A DNA stretch of 64,000 nucleotides. Origin: Botryobacter ruber (GTDB lineage Bacteria; Bacteroidota; Bacteroidia; Cytophagales; Hymenobacteraceae). Shown piece by piece: positions 18,375 through 27,700 of the stretch (its first letter is position 1; the number at the start of each line of letters is the position of its first letter). A program made the translations under genes and the position numbers. The stretch covers positions 62,001 to 126,000 of the forward strand of contig NZ_QCZK02000035.1 of assembly GCF_003347595.2 (NCBI RefSeq), given 5' to 3'. The notes under the pieces were generated by a model. It ran no database searches. It saw only the letters and a list, made by a program, of their open reading frames with translations, and was not told the DNA's origin.

Positions 18375-19214
18375 ATGGAATTACAAGAATTAGAACATAT
18401 TGCCAACCAGGTGCGGCGCGACATCGTGCGGATGGTGCACCAGTGCCAGTCAGGCCATCCCGGCGGCTCCTTAGGCTGTACCGATTATTTCGTGGCGCTG
18501 TACTTTCACATCATGAACCACAAGCCGGAGTTCAATATGGATGGGGAAGGTGAAGACCTGTTTTTCCTTTCCAACGGGCACATCTCCCCAGTTTGGTACA
18601 GCGTGCTGGCCAGGTCAGGCTATTTCGATAAAGATGAGTTAAAGACCTTCCGCAAAATTGATTCCCGCGTGCAGGGGCACCCGGCCACGCACGAGGGGCT
18701 GCCCGGCATCCGCGTAGCCTCCGGCTCCTTAGGGCAAGGCTTGTCGGTAGCCATAGGCGCTGCACTTACCAAGAAACTGAACGGCGACAACAGCTTCGTG
18801 TTTTCGCTGCACGGCGACGGCGAACTGCAGGAAGGCCAGATATGGGAAGCCGCCATGTACGCCCCGCACAACAAAGTAGATAACCTCATCTCCACCATCG
18901 ACGTGAACGGCCAGCAGATAGACGGCCCCACCGACAAGGTACTGGCCCTGGGCAACCTGCGCGCCAAGTTCGAAGCCTTCGGCTGGGATGTAATGGAAAT
19001 GAACGGCAACGACCTGCAGGATGTGATTCGGGGGCTGGAGATGGCTAAATCCAAAGCCTTCAAAGGCAAACCTATCATGATTCTCATGCAGACCAACATG
19101 GGCCACGGCGTCGACTTTATGATGGGCTCCCACAAGTGGCATGGCGTAGCGCCAAACGACGAACAGCTGGAGGCAGCGCTGGGTCAGTTGATGTGTAACC
19201 TGGAGGATTATTAG
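18375..19214 (+). CDS. Transketolase, N-terminal (TPP-binding) subunit
   Basis: First half of a split transketolase, which moves two-carbon units between pentose and hexose phosphates. The 279 residues contain the thiamine-diphosphate domain: CQSGHPGGSLGCTDYFVALYF, the GDGELQEGQIWEA motif with IDVNGQQIDG, and MGHGVDFM. The ATG at 18375 is preferred because MELQELEHIANQVRRDIV matches the family start; an upstream in-frame ATG (18288) adds 29 residues not resembling the family. The second subunit begins 390 bases downstream. A xylan locus needs this activity because xylulose 5-phosphate is its direct substrate. Confidence 0.93.
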   Translation: MELQELEHIANQVRRDIVRMVHQCQSGHPGGSLGCTDYFVALYFHIMNHKPEFNMDGEGEDLFFLSNGHISPVWYSVLARSGYFDKDELKTFRKIDSRVQGHPATHEGLPGIRVASGSLGQGLSVAIGAALTKKLNGDNSFVFSLHGDGELQEGQIWEAAMYAPHNKVDNLISTIDVNGQQIDGPTDKVLALGNLRAKFEAFGWDVMEMNGNDLQDVIRGLEMAKSKAFKGKPIMILMQTNMGHGVDFMMGSHKWHGVAPNDEQLEAALGQLMCNLEDY

Positions 19215-19319
19215 TCAAAAGCACGAGCTGAAAAAAGGCTCTTTGGAGGCAAAAATTAGCGGGAAAAAGGAGGAGTGGTTACGTTACCTGACAAGCAGAA
19301 AAGGCAGCATAGCGACAAA

Positions 19320-19462
19320 ATCCCCCTTGGCGAAGGGGGTAGGGGGATTGACCCGGTACTGCAGAATTAAAGCAATAAAATGAATTAACATACTTGAGGC
19401 GCTCAAATGCCAATAGGACAGCAGAAGCCATCAATCCCCCTGCCTCCTTCGCCAAGGGGGAT
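19320..19462. repeat. Inverted repeat with ATCCCCCTTGGCGAAGG arms
   Basis: Arms 19320-19351 and 19431-19462 are reverse complements with two mismatches over 32 bases. Each arm is itself partly palindromic (CCCCCTT..AAGGGGG). The 79 bases between them show no coding. It could fold as a long hairpin in the mRNA. Confidence 0.85.
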
Positions 19463-19486
19463 AAACCAGTACTCAAAATTTACTTC

Positions 19487-19520
19487 AGCAGCCGGTAAGG
19501 CAATGGTCGCTGGTGCAGCT
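19487..19520 (+). repeat. R1 dispersed element, copy e
   Basis: Diverged copy with ATG-GTC-GCT-GGT-GCA-GCT, where changes fall at third codon positions, plus a 3-base insertion upstream. It is followed by AAATTTTTCTC. It lies 85 bases before the C-terminal transketolase subunit. Confidence 0.75.
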
Positions 19521-19604
19521 AAATTTTTCTCTGAAAAATAGTCTTTGAATAAAGTAACAATCCGCTGCCGCAACTTAAAACGCAGCAACAAAACAGAAAT
19601 ACCC

Positions 19605-20588
19605 ATGAAAAAATATACTTACACCGAAAAGAAAGACACCCGTTCCGGTTTCGGAGCAGGATTGCTCGAAGCAGGCAGAAGAAACGAAAAGGTAGTGGCG
19701 CTTTGCGCCGACCTGGTAGGCTCCCTGAAAATGGGCGACTTCATCAAAGAATTCCCGGAGCGCTTTTTCCAGATAGGCATTGCGGAGGCCAACATGATGG
19801 GCATCGCTGCCGGTATGACCATAGGCGGCAGAATTCCCTTTACCGGTACCTTCGCCAACTTCTCCACAGGCCGCGTGTACGACCAGATACGCCAGTCTAT
19901 CGCCTACTCCGATAAGAACGTAAAAATCTGCGCCTCCCACGCCGGCCTCACGCTGGGCGAAGACGGTGCCACACACCAGATACTGGAAGACATTGGCATG
20001 ATGAAAATGCTGCCCGGCATGACGGTGATAAACCCCTGCGACTACAACCAGACCAAAGCAGCCACCATTGCCATTGCCGAACATCATGGCCCGGTTTACC
20101 TACGCTTCGGCCGCCCGGTAATTCCGGTCTTCACCGCACCTGACCAGAAGTTCGAGATAGGCAAAGCCTGGTTGGTAAACGAAGGAACCGATGTCAGCAT
20201 TTTCGCCACCGGACACCTGGTGTGGGAAGCCATAAAAGCAGGAGAGAAGCTGGCAGAAATGGGCATCAGTGCCGAGATTATCAACATCCACACCATCAAA
20301 CCCCTCGATGAGGAAGCAATATTGAAATCAGTAGCCAAAACCAGGTGTGTGGTAAGTGCAGAAGAACACAACCGCCTCGGCGGCCTCGGCGACAGCATTG
20401 CCCAGGTGCTGATTACGAACGACCCGGTGCCGATGGAGTATGTTGCCGTGAACGACACCTTCGGCGAGAGCGGCACCCCCGAGCAACTGATGAAGAAGTA
20501 TGGGCTGGATGATGCGCACATTATCCAGGCAGTACAGCGGGTGCTGAAAAAGAAGAAGTTTGATAATGATTATTACCTGCAACGATAA
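19605..20588 (+). CDS. Transketolase, C-terminal subunit
   Basis: Second half of the split transketolase. The 327 residues hold the pyrimidine-binding domain (about 1-170: GIAEANMMGIAAGM, FTGTFANFSTGRVYDQIRQSIAY, THQILEDIGMMKMLPGM) and the C-terminal domain (EEHNRLGGLGD, NDTFGESGTPEQLMKKYGLD). The ATG at 19605 gives MKKYTYTEKKDTRSGFGAGL, the expected family start; an in-frame ATG at 19545 would add 20 basic residues. It pairs with the subunit at 18375 to form the active site. A hairpin shared with uxuA follows the stop. Confidence 0.93.
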   Translation: MKKYTYTEKKDTRSGFGAGLLEAGRRNEKVVALCADLVGSLKMGDFIKEFPERFFQIGIAEANMMGIAAGMTIGGRIPFTGTFANFSTGRVYDQIRQSIAYSDKNVKICASHAGLTLGEDGATHQILEDIGMMKMLPGMTVINPCDYNQTKAATIAIAEHHGPVYLRFGRPVIPVFTAPDQKFEIGKAWLVNEGTDVSIFATGHLVWEAIKAGEKLAEMGISAEIINIHTIKPLDEEAILKSVAKTRCVVSAEEHNRLGGLGDSIAQVLITNDPVPMEYVAVNDTFGESGTPEQLMKKYGLDDAHIIQAVQRVLKKKKFDNDYYLQR

Positions 20589-20591
20589 GGC

Positions 20592-20620
20592 GGCTGCACC
20601 TGTCACCACAGTCTCTGCAG
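20592..20620 (-). repeat. R1 dispersed element, copy f
   Basis: Minus-strand copy starting 4 bases after the transketolase stop. Core reads GTG-GTG-ACA-GGT-GCA-GCC. Confidence 0.75.
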
Positions 20621-20635
20621 GTATGTTCTGAGCTC

Positions 20636-20660
20636 TGGGTGTAGTTTTTAACTACACTCA
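20636..20660 (+). terminator. Conserved hairpin after transketolase
   Basis: Stem TGGGTGTAGT / ACTACACTCA with one G-U pair, loop TTTTA. It is the same structure as 12900-12924; the single change keeps pairing. CTATTTTTCC follows a few bases later. Confidence 0.6.
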
Positions 20661-20797
20661 GCTATTTTTCCACAAGCCCAGGAAAATCAGCAGAAGAAAT
20701 TGCTTAGTCACTTGCGCCGGCAGGAACGACACATCAGGCTATCAATTTAAATCGTCCTAAGTATGAGGTCGAAATTATTCTTAACAAATTCATTTGT

Positions 20798-20931
20798 TGT
20801 CATCCCGCAGGGCTCTTGTGGGAAAGTCTCTGAACAGCTGGCTAAACGCGTAATTTCAAATGAATAATTATTTTATAGTAGCGCTTAGCAACTTATTCAA
20901 CACCATCCCACAGGATCCCTGCGGGATGACA
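20798..20931. repeat. R2 inverted pair (GTCATCCC family)
   Basis: TGTCATCCCGCAGGG...TTGTGGGA at 20798-20823 is repeated in reverse complement at 20906-20931 with two differences over 26 bases. Sequence after the left arm resembles the unit near 13033. A partial copy (GAACTTGTGGGAAAG) occurs near 22663. The rest of 20661-21001 shows no gene. Confidence 0.8.
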
Positions 20932-21001
20932 GGAGTAAGAGATGTGGTAATTTAATTTTGCCCAGGCACTTAAAGCAAAATAAACTTAATGATTCAGAAC
21001 T

Positions 21002-22603
21002 ATGAACAGGAAATACCTTTTGCTTTTCTGGATAGGAATGCTGCTGCTGGGTTGCAAAAAAGAGGCCGACGAAATAGCCGGAGCGCCAGTCCTTTCTTTT
21101 GCAGCAGGTTCGCTTCCTGCTCAGGAACTTTCAGCGGATGGTGGTATCCTGTCATTGGATATAGATTGGGCGCATACGCAGTGGAATCTGAGTGCCGGAG
21201 AGGTTGTAGCGGGAGCCGCTTTCATTGAGCAAATTACGCCCGCTACTGCTGGTGTAAAGAGCCGGGGCGCTACGCAAACCAAGGTTTCGGTAAAGTATAA
21301 GCAAAACGAGTCCTTTGTCAAGAACAGGCAAAAGTTAATTCTGCGAGCCCTTGACGGAGATATTACCCACGAAATTGAACTGACACAGGCAGCCAAACCA
21401 GTCCAATATATTAATGTCAACATCGACCCCAGTACAACCTTTCAGAAAATAACCGGATTCGGCGGCGGCAACATGATGTGGGGAACCGATTTCCTGACGG
21501 CAACCGAAATTAAGTCGGCATTTGGAACAGGCGAGCATGAGTTGGGGCTGAGTATCTACCGTGTGCGGCTTTCGCCGGTACGCAGCGAATGGCCGTGGGT
21601 GGAAGCGACAATCCGGGAGGCTCAGAAATATGGCGCCACCATCCTGGCCAGTCCCTGGTCGCCTCCTGCAAATTTAAAAAGCAACAATAGCCTGGTAGGC
21701 GGACACTTGCTCGAATTGAACTACGAAGCCTATGCCAATTACCTGAATGATTTTGTGCAGCACATGGCTTCCAAAGGTTTAACCATTCACGCTGTTTCCA
21801 TTCAGAACGAACCCGACTACCAGGTGAGTTACGAATCCTGCGACTGGACAATTGACCAGGTTTACAATTTTGTGAAAAACTTCGGTCACATTGTAAAAGA
21901 TGCCAAGTTAGTAGCTGCCGAATCCTTTAATTTCAAACAATCCTATACCGATAAAATATTGAATGACCCTGCAGCTGCGGCTAACCTGGATATTGTGGGG
22001 GGGCACATTTATGGAGGAGGACTGGCGCCTTATCCGCTTGCTGCCCAAAAGGGGAAAGAAGTATGGATGACCGAATACCTGATGAACCAGAATAGCGGTG
22101 TGAACATAAATAACTGGAACCGGGATGAAGCGGTTATCTGGGAAGAGACGCTTAATATGCTTGGAACTGTTCATAGTGCCATGTCCTTTAACTGGAATGC
22201 CTATATCTGGTGGTATATCAGGCGCTTCTATTCTTTCCTAGGCGACGGGGAACAAGGAAATACGCGGGGCGCGGTACTCAAGAGAGGTTATGCGATGTCG
22301 CATTATGCCAAGTATGTCAGACCCGGTTATATGAGAGTAGCTGCCCAGGCAGGCATGAACGCTTCCGGACTCAAAATAACCACCTACAAAGGCGACAACA
22401 AAATAGTGGCGGTGATTATAAACCCGGGAAATACACCGGTTTATGGTGTGCGTTTGGTAACCCCAACAACTATCGCTTCAGCTGTTTCCTACACCACATC
22501 GGTACAGGCGAACCACGCTGCAACTACGCTTACACCCGATGAAAAAATGGTAACCTTCAACATGGAAGCCAGAACCATTACAACCGTGGTCATGAGCTTT
22601 TAA
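21002..22603 (+). CDS. GH30 (subfamily 8-like) glucuronoxylanase lipoprotein
   Basis: Endo-xylanase that cuts xylan at a fixed distance from a glucuronic acid branch. The 533 residues begin with a lipoprotein signal (lipobox LLGC, Cys18), followed by a BACON-like Ig domain (about 30-130), probably a surface spacer. The GH30 catalytic region starts about 138 (TFQKITGFGGGNMMW). Acid/base Glu270 lies in SIQNEPDYQ and nucleophile Glu358 in EVWMTEYL. The motif WWYIRR (403-408) matches the GH30_8 segment whose arginine binds the glucuronate, and KRGYAMSHYAKYVRPGY also matches that subfamily. Surface location is inferred from the lipobox. It is probably one of the first enzymes to meet the polymer. 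Confidence 0.93.
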   Translation: MNRKYLLLFWIGMLLLGCKKEADEIAGAPVLSFAAGSLPAQELSADGGILSLDIDWAHTQWNLSAGEVVAGAAFIEQITPATAGVKSRGATQTKVSVKYKQNESFVKNRQKLILRALDGDITHEIELTQAAKPVQYINVNIDPSTTFQKITGFGGGNMMWGTDFLTATEIKSAFGTGEHELGLSIYRVRLSPVRSEWPWVEATIREAQKYGATILASPWSPPANLKSNNSLVGGHLLELNYEAYANYLNDFVQHMASKGLTIHAVSIQNEPDYQVSYESCDWTIDQVYNFVKNFGHIVKDAKLVAAESFNFKQSYTDKILNDPAAAANLDIVGGHIYGGGLAPYPLAAQKGKEVWMTEYLMNQNSGVNINNWNRDEAVIWEETLNMLGTVHSAMSFNWNAYIWWYIRRFYSFLGDGEQGNTRGAVLKRGYAMSHYAKYVRPGYMRVAAQAGMNASGLKITTYKGDNKIVAVIINPGNTPVYGVRLVTPTTIASAVSYTTSVQANHAATTLTPDEKMVTFNMEARTITTVVMSF

Positions 22604-22732
22604 TTTTTGCAGGTGTTTGGCTTAGCTCATTAAGCTTTTTCGCTTTTTTCAGCTTGAAAAGAACTTGTGGGAAAGCATTTTAAACGCTTACCTGGCGCTG
22701 TTAAATAACGCAGTACAAACCATTTAAACTCT

Positions 22733-24580
22733 ATGCCTTTGAAAAACTTCTACAATACTATCCTGGTGCTGTTGCTCATCGCTACGAGTCCGGCGGCATT
22801 GGCACAGACGGCCCCTGTCATAGTTCAGGCAGAGTCCGGCACCCGGACTACCGACACAGTACTGGACCTCAGGACGGGGGGAGGCGTAACGTACCTCACC
22901 CCTACGGCCAATTTTGCGTCGCCTGCCACTGCTCCCCAAACGGCCAGCCGCATAGCCACCTACTCCGTCACTTTTCCGGCGGCAGGCACATACCAGCTTT
23001 ATGTCAGGGTCCTCGTAGGGGCAGGCGCCGCCGACGACGACAGCTTTTTCTACGGCAGGGGTTTCGGGACAAAGGCTGCTACCACTCCCGAAGATTGGGT
23101 ATTGATAAACCAGATTGATAATAAAGGCTTTACGGGGGCTTCCAATGTGGTAACACACGAAGGCACGGCTACTACGCTTGTTTGGAAGTGGCTGAATGTA
23201 TCATCGATTGGCGGTGGCGTTTCTTTTGTAGTTCCCGCCGGAGCACTCACGCAGACATTCCAGTGGGGGAGCCGCGAAGACGGCCTGGACCTGGATAAGT
23301 TTGCTTTTGGACTTAGCAGTCAGGTATACACAGTCTCCAACCTCGACAATAACACCAGCACCACGAATCCGCCGGGACCGATAGCCCAGGGCAAACCCAA
23401 ATTCCTGGGCAACATTTACAGTAACCCCCAGTTACCAAACTACACCAACAACTGGAATCAGGTGTCGCCGGAGAATGCCGGCAAGTGGGGCAGCGTGGAA
23501 GGCACCCGCAACGTGATGAACTGGAGCGCACTCGATGCAGCCTACAACCTGGCTAAAAGCAACAATATGCCGTTCAGGATGCACGTGCTGGTATGGGGGA
23601 ACCAGCAGCCGGCCTGGATAGAAAACCTGCCTGCGGCAGAGCAACTGGCCGAAATAAGAGAATGGTTTGCCGCCGTTGCCGCCCGCTACCCCGACATAGA
23701 CCAGGTGGAAGTGGTAAACGAGCCCATCAACGACCCTCCCCGAAAGCGCGATGCCAACGACCAGGGCAGCGGCAATTACATAGAAGCACTCGGCAGTAAC
23801 GGCACCACCGGCTGGGACTGGATTCTCACATCCTTCCGGATGGCAAGAGAGTCTTTTCCGCGTGCAAAGTTGCTGCTGAATGAATACAATCTCACCAGCA
23901 GCTCCAGCAGAACCTTGCAATATGTGGGCATCATAAATTTATTGAAAGCGGAAGGCCTGATTGATGCGGTAGGCATACAGGGGCATTATTTTGCAACGGG
24001 CTGGGTATCGTCCACCAACATTTTAAACAACCTGAACACCATCGCCGCTACCGGCATCCCGGTGTACATCACAGAGTTTGATGTAGACGACAGGGCCAGT
24101 AACCAGACTCCTGCCAGCCAGGCGCAGGCAGACCAGTACCAGCTTTCAGAATACCAGCGGATTTTCCCGATTTTCTGGGAACACCCTGCCGTTCGTGGAA
24201 TTACGCTCTGGGGTTGGCGGCCCGGCATGTGGCGAACCGAACAAGGCGCCCCGCTGGTTTACGCCGACGGCACCGAGCGCCCCGCCCTCACCTGGCTCCG
24301 GAGCTATGTAGCCGCTACTGTCATTACAGCCTTGAAAGAGAACAAGCAGATTAGTTTCAGCCTCTATCCCAACCCCGCCACAAACGGCAGGTTCACTGTA
24401 GAAGGAACAGAAAAGACAACCCACATCCGGGTGCTCGACCTCAACGGAAAGCTGTTGAAGGAGCGGAAAGTCACGAACCAGCCAACTGTTACCCTCGACC
24501 TGGATGTTGCCCCCGGGCTTTACCTCATCCAGGTAACGGACGGTAAAAACACTTCGGTGCGTAAGCTGGTGGTGCAGTAG
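22733..24580 (+). CDS. Secreted GH10 endo-xylanase with N-terminal CBM-like domain and T9SS tail
   Basis: Endo-beta-1,4-xylanase. Residues 1-25 form a signal peptide (ATSPAALAQ). Residues about 28-195 form a CBM6/35-like beta-sandwich (VIVQAESG... ending DGLDLDKFAF). The GH10 barrel spans about 215-520, with acid/base Glu330 in VEVVNEPI and nucleophile Glu448 in VYITEFDVDD. A T9SS sorting domain covers about 541-615 (FSLYPNPATNGRF ... PGLYLIQVTDG ... VRKLVVQ), so the enzyme is exported by the type IX system and probably anchored or released. The region between the CBM and barrel is Asn/Pro-rich. GH10 enzymes tolerate decorated xylan, which fits the neighbours. Confidence 0.93.
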   Translation: MPLKNFYNTILVLLLIATSPAALAQTAPVIVQAESGTRTTDTVLDLRTGGGVTYLTPTANFASPATAPQTASRIATYSVTFPAAGTYQLYVRVLVGAGAADDDSFFYGRGFGTKAATTPEDWVLINQIDNKGFTGASNVVTHEGTATTLVWKWLNVSSIGGGVSFVVPAGALTQTFQWGSREDGLDLDKFAFGLSSQVYTVSNLDNNTSTTNPPGPIAQGKPKFLGNIYSNPQLPNYTNNWNQVSPENAGKWGSVEGTRNVMNWSALDAAYNLAKSNNMPFRMHVLVWGNQQPAWIENLPAAEQLAEIREWFAAVAARYPDIDQVEVVNEPINDPPRKRDANDQGSGNYIEALGSNGTTGWDWILTSFRMARESFPRAKLLLNEYNLTSSSSRTLQYVGIINLLKAEGLIDAVGIQGHYFATGWVSSTNILNNLNTIAATGIPVYITEFDVDDRASNQTPASQAQADQYQLSEYQRIFPIFWEHPAVRGITLWGWRPGMWRTEQGAPLVYADGTERPALTWLRSYVAATVITALKENKQISFSLYPNPATNGRFTVEGTEKTTHIRVLDLNGKLLKERKVTNQPTVTLDLDVAPGLYLIQVTDGKNTSVRKLVVQ

Positions 24581-24712
24581 AACAGTAGTTGCGCTGTATC
24601 AGGTTTCTGTGGAGTTGCCGGTCGGGGAAGGAAGAATTCTGAAGAAGGGCAAGGTGGTGGATATGATTGAAGCTTAATTGATTTGTTATCAATAAATTAA
24701 AGTATATACCAA

Positions 24713-27700
24713 ATGAAAAAAGACTACTCTTGTAAAAGGAAGGAAGGCAAATTCCATTTTCATTTTTTGCTGCTCCTTTGGTTCTTCTTTCAGGTACATG
24801 CGGATGCTCAGGCAGACACGCCATTGAGACGCCCTATTTCGCCATCTCAACCCATGTATCTTATTCATATCGATACCTGGAACTACCCCGACCCACAGAA
24901 GATAATAAATCTGATACCAGTTGACATACGCCCTTACGTGGTGATGAACATTTCCTTGTCCATAAGCCACGATGAAGCCACCAGCCGGTTCCGGGTTGCG
25001 GAGTATGGCTATGAAATTGCGAAGTCGTGGCTTCGGGTTTGCGCCCAGAACCAGATGTGGGCGATGGTGCAGCACTCCAGTGGCGGCTATGCCCAGTTCT
25101 CTGATTTCGAGCTCTCCGTGTATGAAGAGTTTTACAGGGAATATCCGAACTTAATAGGATTCAATTACGCAGAGCAGTTCTGGGGATACGACGACCAGGA
25201 CCCGATTTCGCCCAAGTGGACAGACAGAATAAACCATTTTGCGAACCTCCTCAAGCTTAGCAACAAATACGGCGGCTACCTGACCGTCAGCTGGTGCGGG
25301 AACCAGTGGAGCCCTGCTATTAACCCGATTGGCATGCTCAAGCAAAACCCGGCTTTCGCGGCGGCCTCCGAGCGCTACACGAAGAACTACCTCCTGTTTG
25401 AGAAATACACCCAGGAGTCGTACCAATCCGATATGGAGAGCCTCTGCCTCGGAGCCTATTTGTCAGGTTACAGCGGGAACTACGGCATCCGCTACGACGA
25501 CACGGGCTGGACTGACGCCAATGGAGAACATAAAAATTTCTCCATGGCAACGGCAGGCGCAGTTCACCTGGAGCACATGATGCTGACAGGCGCCACCATG
25601 CTGGATGGTCCTGAACTGATCTGGACCCAATGCTTCCGGGAAACAAACAGAATACCCACCACCGACGGCTACATGACCAGGAACTGGGAAACCTTCCCGC
25701 AATTTATCAACGTAACGGTCGATATTTTCCGGAAGATTCTGGACGGGACGGTGCGTATCCCTACCCGGCAGGAAGTAATCGACCGCACGAAGTATGTGGT
25801 GGTGAAAGATGTAAACACCGGCAGCAGCGACCTGGTATACAGCTCTCCCGAAACCTTGTTTGAGGGGCTGTACCGCATGGACGGCGACGGGAACCTTCAG
25901 TTTAACAAGAGCTTCTTCAAGAAAACAGGCCGCTACCCCACCATCCCGACCGTGTTTAAACTAAAGGACGAGGCGGCCAACTCCTTCCAGTACAAAATAA
26001 ACCAGTCAGCGTATGCGAGCCGCTGGCCTACCATCCAAAGCAAGGTTGATGAATTCAACAGCAACTTTCCGGAGGAATACACAGGCAACCTCTATGCCGG
26101 GCGCCATGAGAACGGCTGGGTCATTTACAACCCGTTCAAGACAGGCCAGACCGCCAGCGCCAGCATCCCTTTCAAGTACAACACTGCTGAGCGAGTGGAG
26201 CTGACCTACTCCCAGTACACTGCTTCTGTGATGAAGGAATACGCTGACAGAGTTACATTTTACCTGAGCAACCACGACAATGCACTGAATACCGGCCTGA
26301 AAACTGACGTGATTAGGATTTACGGAAGCACCTCGGCGCCTACCTACACCTACACCGACAGGGGCAATCACCAGGGCAGCATCGTTACCAGCAACTGGTC
26401 CAATGGCGTATTCACCTTAACGGTGCAGCACAACGGCCCGCTGGACATCACCATAAACTGTGCAGGCACGGCAACAGGCCGCTTAACCGCTTATACGCAG
26501 GCCAACTTGCTTGCGCCTGTTTCTCCGCCGGTTTACGCAGGCCCCCGCCAATACGAAGGGGAAATCTTTGACTATAAAAACATTCAGGGAATCACGACCA
26601 GTGGCTACAGCGGGTCCATCCGTAACTATACCGGGCAAGGCTACCTGCAGGTTGGCACCAGTGCATCAGCCAGCGTGCGGAGTACCGTTCAGGCCCTGCG
26701 TACCGGCAAGTATAAGCTGATTACCAGATACACGGTCGCCGGTGATGTTAGTTCACTGGACCTCTATGTAAATGGTGTAAAAGTTGCCACCCCCACGTTC
26801 ACCAGTCCGACTACCGCAAATGCATGGGAGTATAATACCCAAACAGTAGAGTTGAATGCTGGGACGAACATAATCGAGTACAAAGCCAGTCGCGCTGCGT
26901 CTTATTCCCTGGTTATTGACAACATCGTCCTTACACAGGGCAACGACAACGGAGTCTACCACTTCGAGAACGACAGGGCCACCACCAACGCTGCCACTCC
27001 TCCGGCAGAACTGGTAACCCTGCGGAGTGGCACCGCTGGTGTGGTAGCCTATACCAATGCGGCAGGTGTGACAAGCAATACCTTCAAAGCTTATTCGGCA
27101 GGCACTGCCAATGCAACAGGAGTAGCCGATCTGGATATGTTCTATTCAGCGGCCACTGATTATGGCGTAGTCTGGAAAGAATATTATACAGCTGCCGGCG
27201 GTAAAAAAGGTTTGCTGATGAGGGGCAATGGCACAAGTACATATGCAGAAGGGCTGAAGCAGGGATACCTCTTTGTTTCCGAAAACAACACCGATAACAC
27301 TGTAACCCTGCGGCCTTACGTAGTTACCCCGACCGGGCTGGAAGCCAAGCCGGCTTATACCACCACGTTTCAGCTGGGAAGCGGGAAGCCTTACTGGTAC
27401 AGGGCAACAGCCAACGGCAACCAGCTGATTTTTGAATGCTCCCAGGATAGCATAAACTGGATGGGCGGAACTGCCACAACCTATACCGACAACAGCCACA
27501 CCCAAGGCGCTGCACAGCTGGTTTGGGGATTAGGCTCGAATAACTTTGACTGGCGAATGGATAATATTGCCTCTTTTACAGGTAATGTTGCTGTCTCGCG
27601 ATTAAACTTCGACCGCTTCAGTTATGCGCAGAACACGGGCCCGTCGCTTTCCCAGTCTTTCCGGGTATGGGGAAGCGCCCTGGTAAGCGACCTTACCGTT

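Larger units (their letters stand above)
19215..19604. other. 390-base spacer between transketolase subunits
   Basis: No gene is seen. It contains a 32-base imperfect inverted repeat (19320-19351 / 19431-19462) and R1 copy e. Split-transketolase genes are usually nearly adjacent, so this looks like insertion of repeats into an operon. Confidence 0.6.

Noticed and set aside
21181..21225. GEVVAGAAFIEQ in the GH30 BACON domain resembles the R1 peptide
   Set aside because: The bases differ from R1 at most codons, so this is probably chance in an Ig-like strand.
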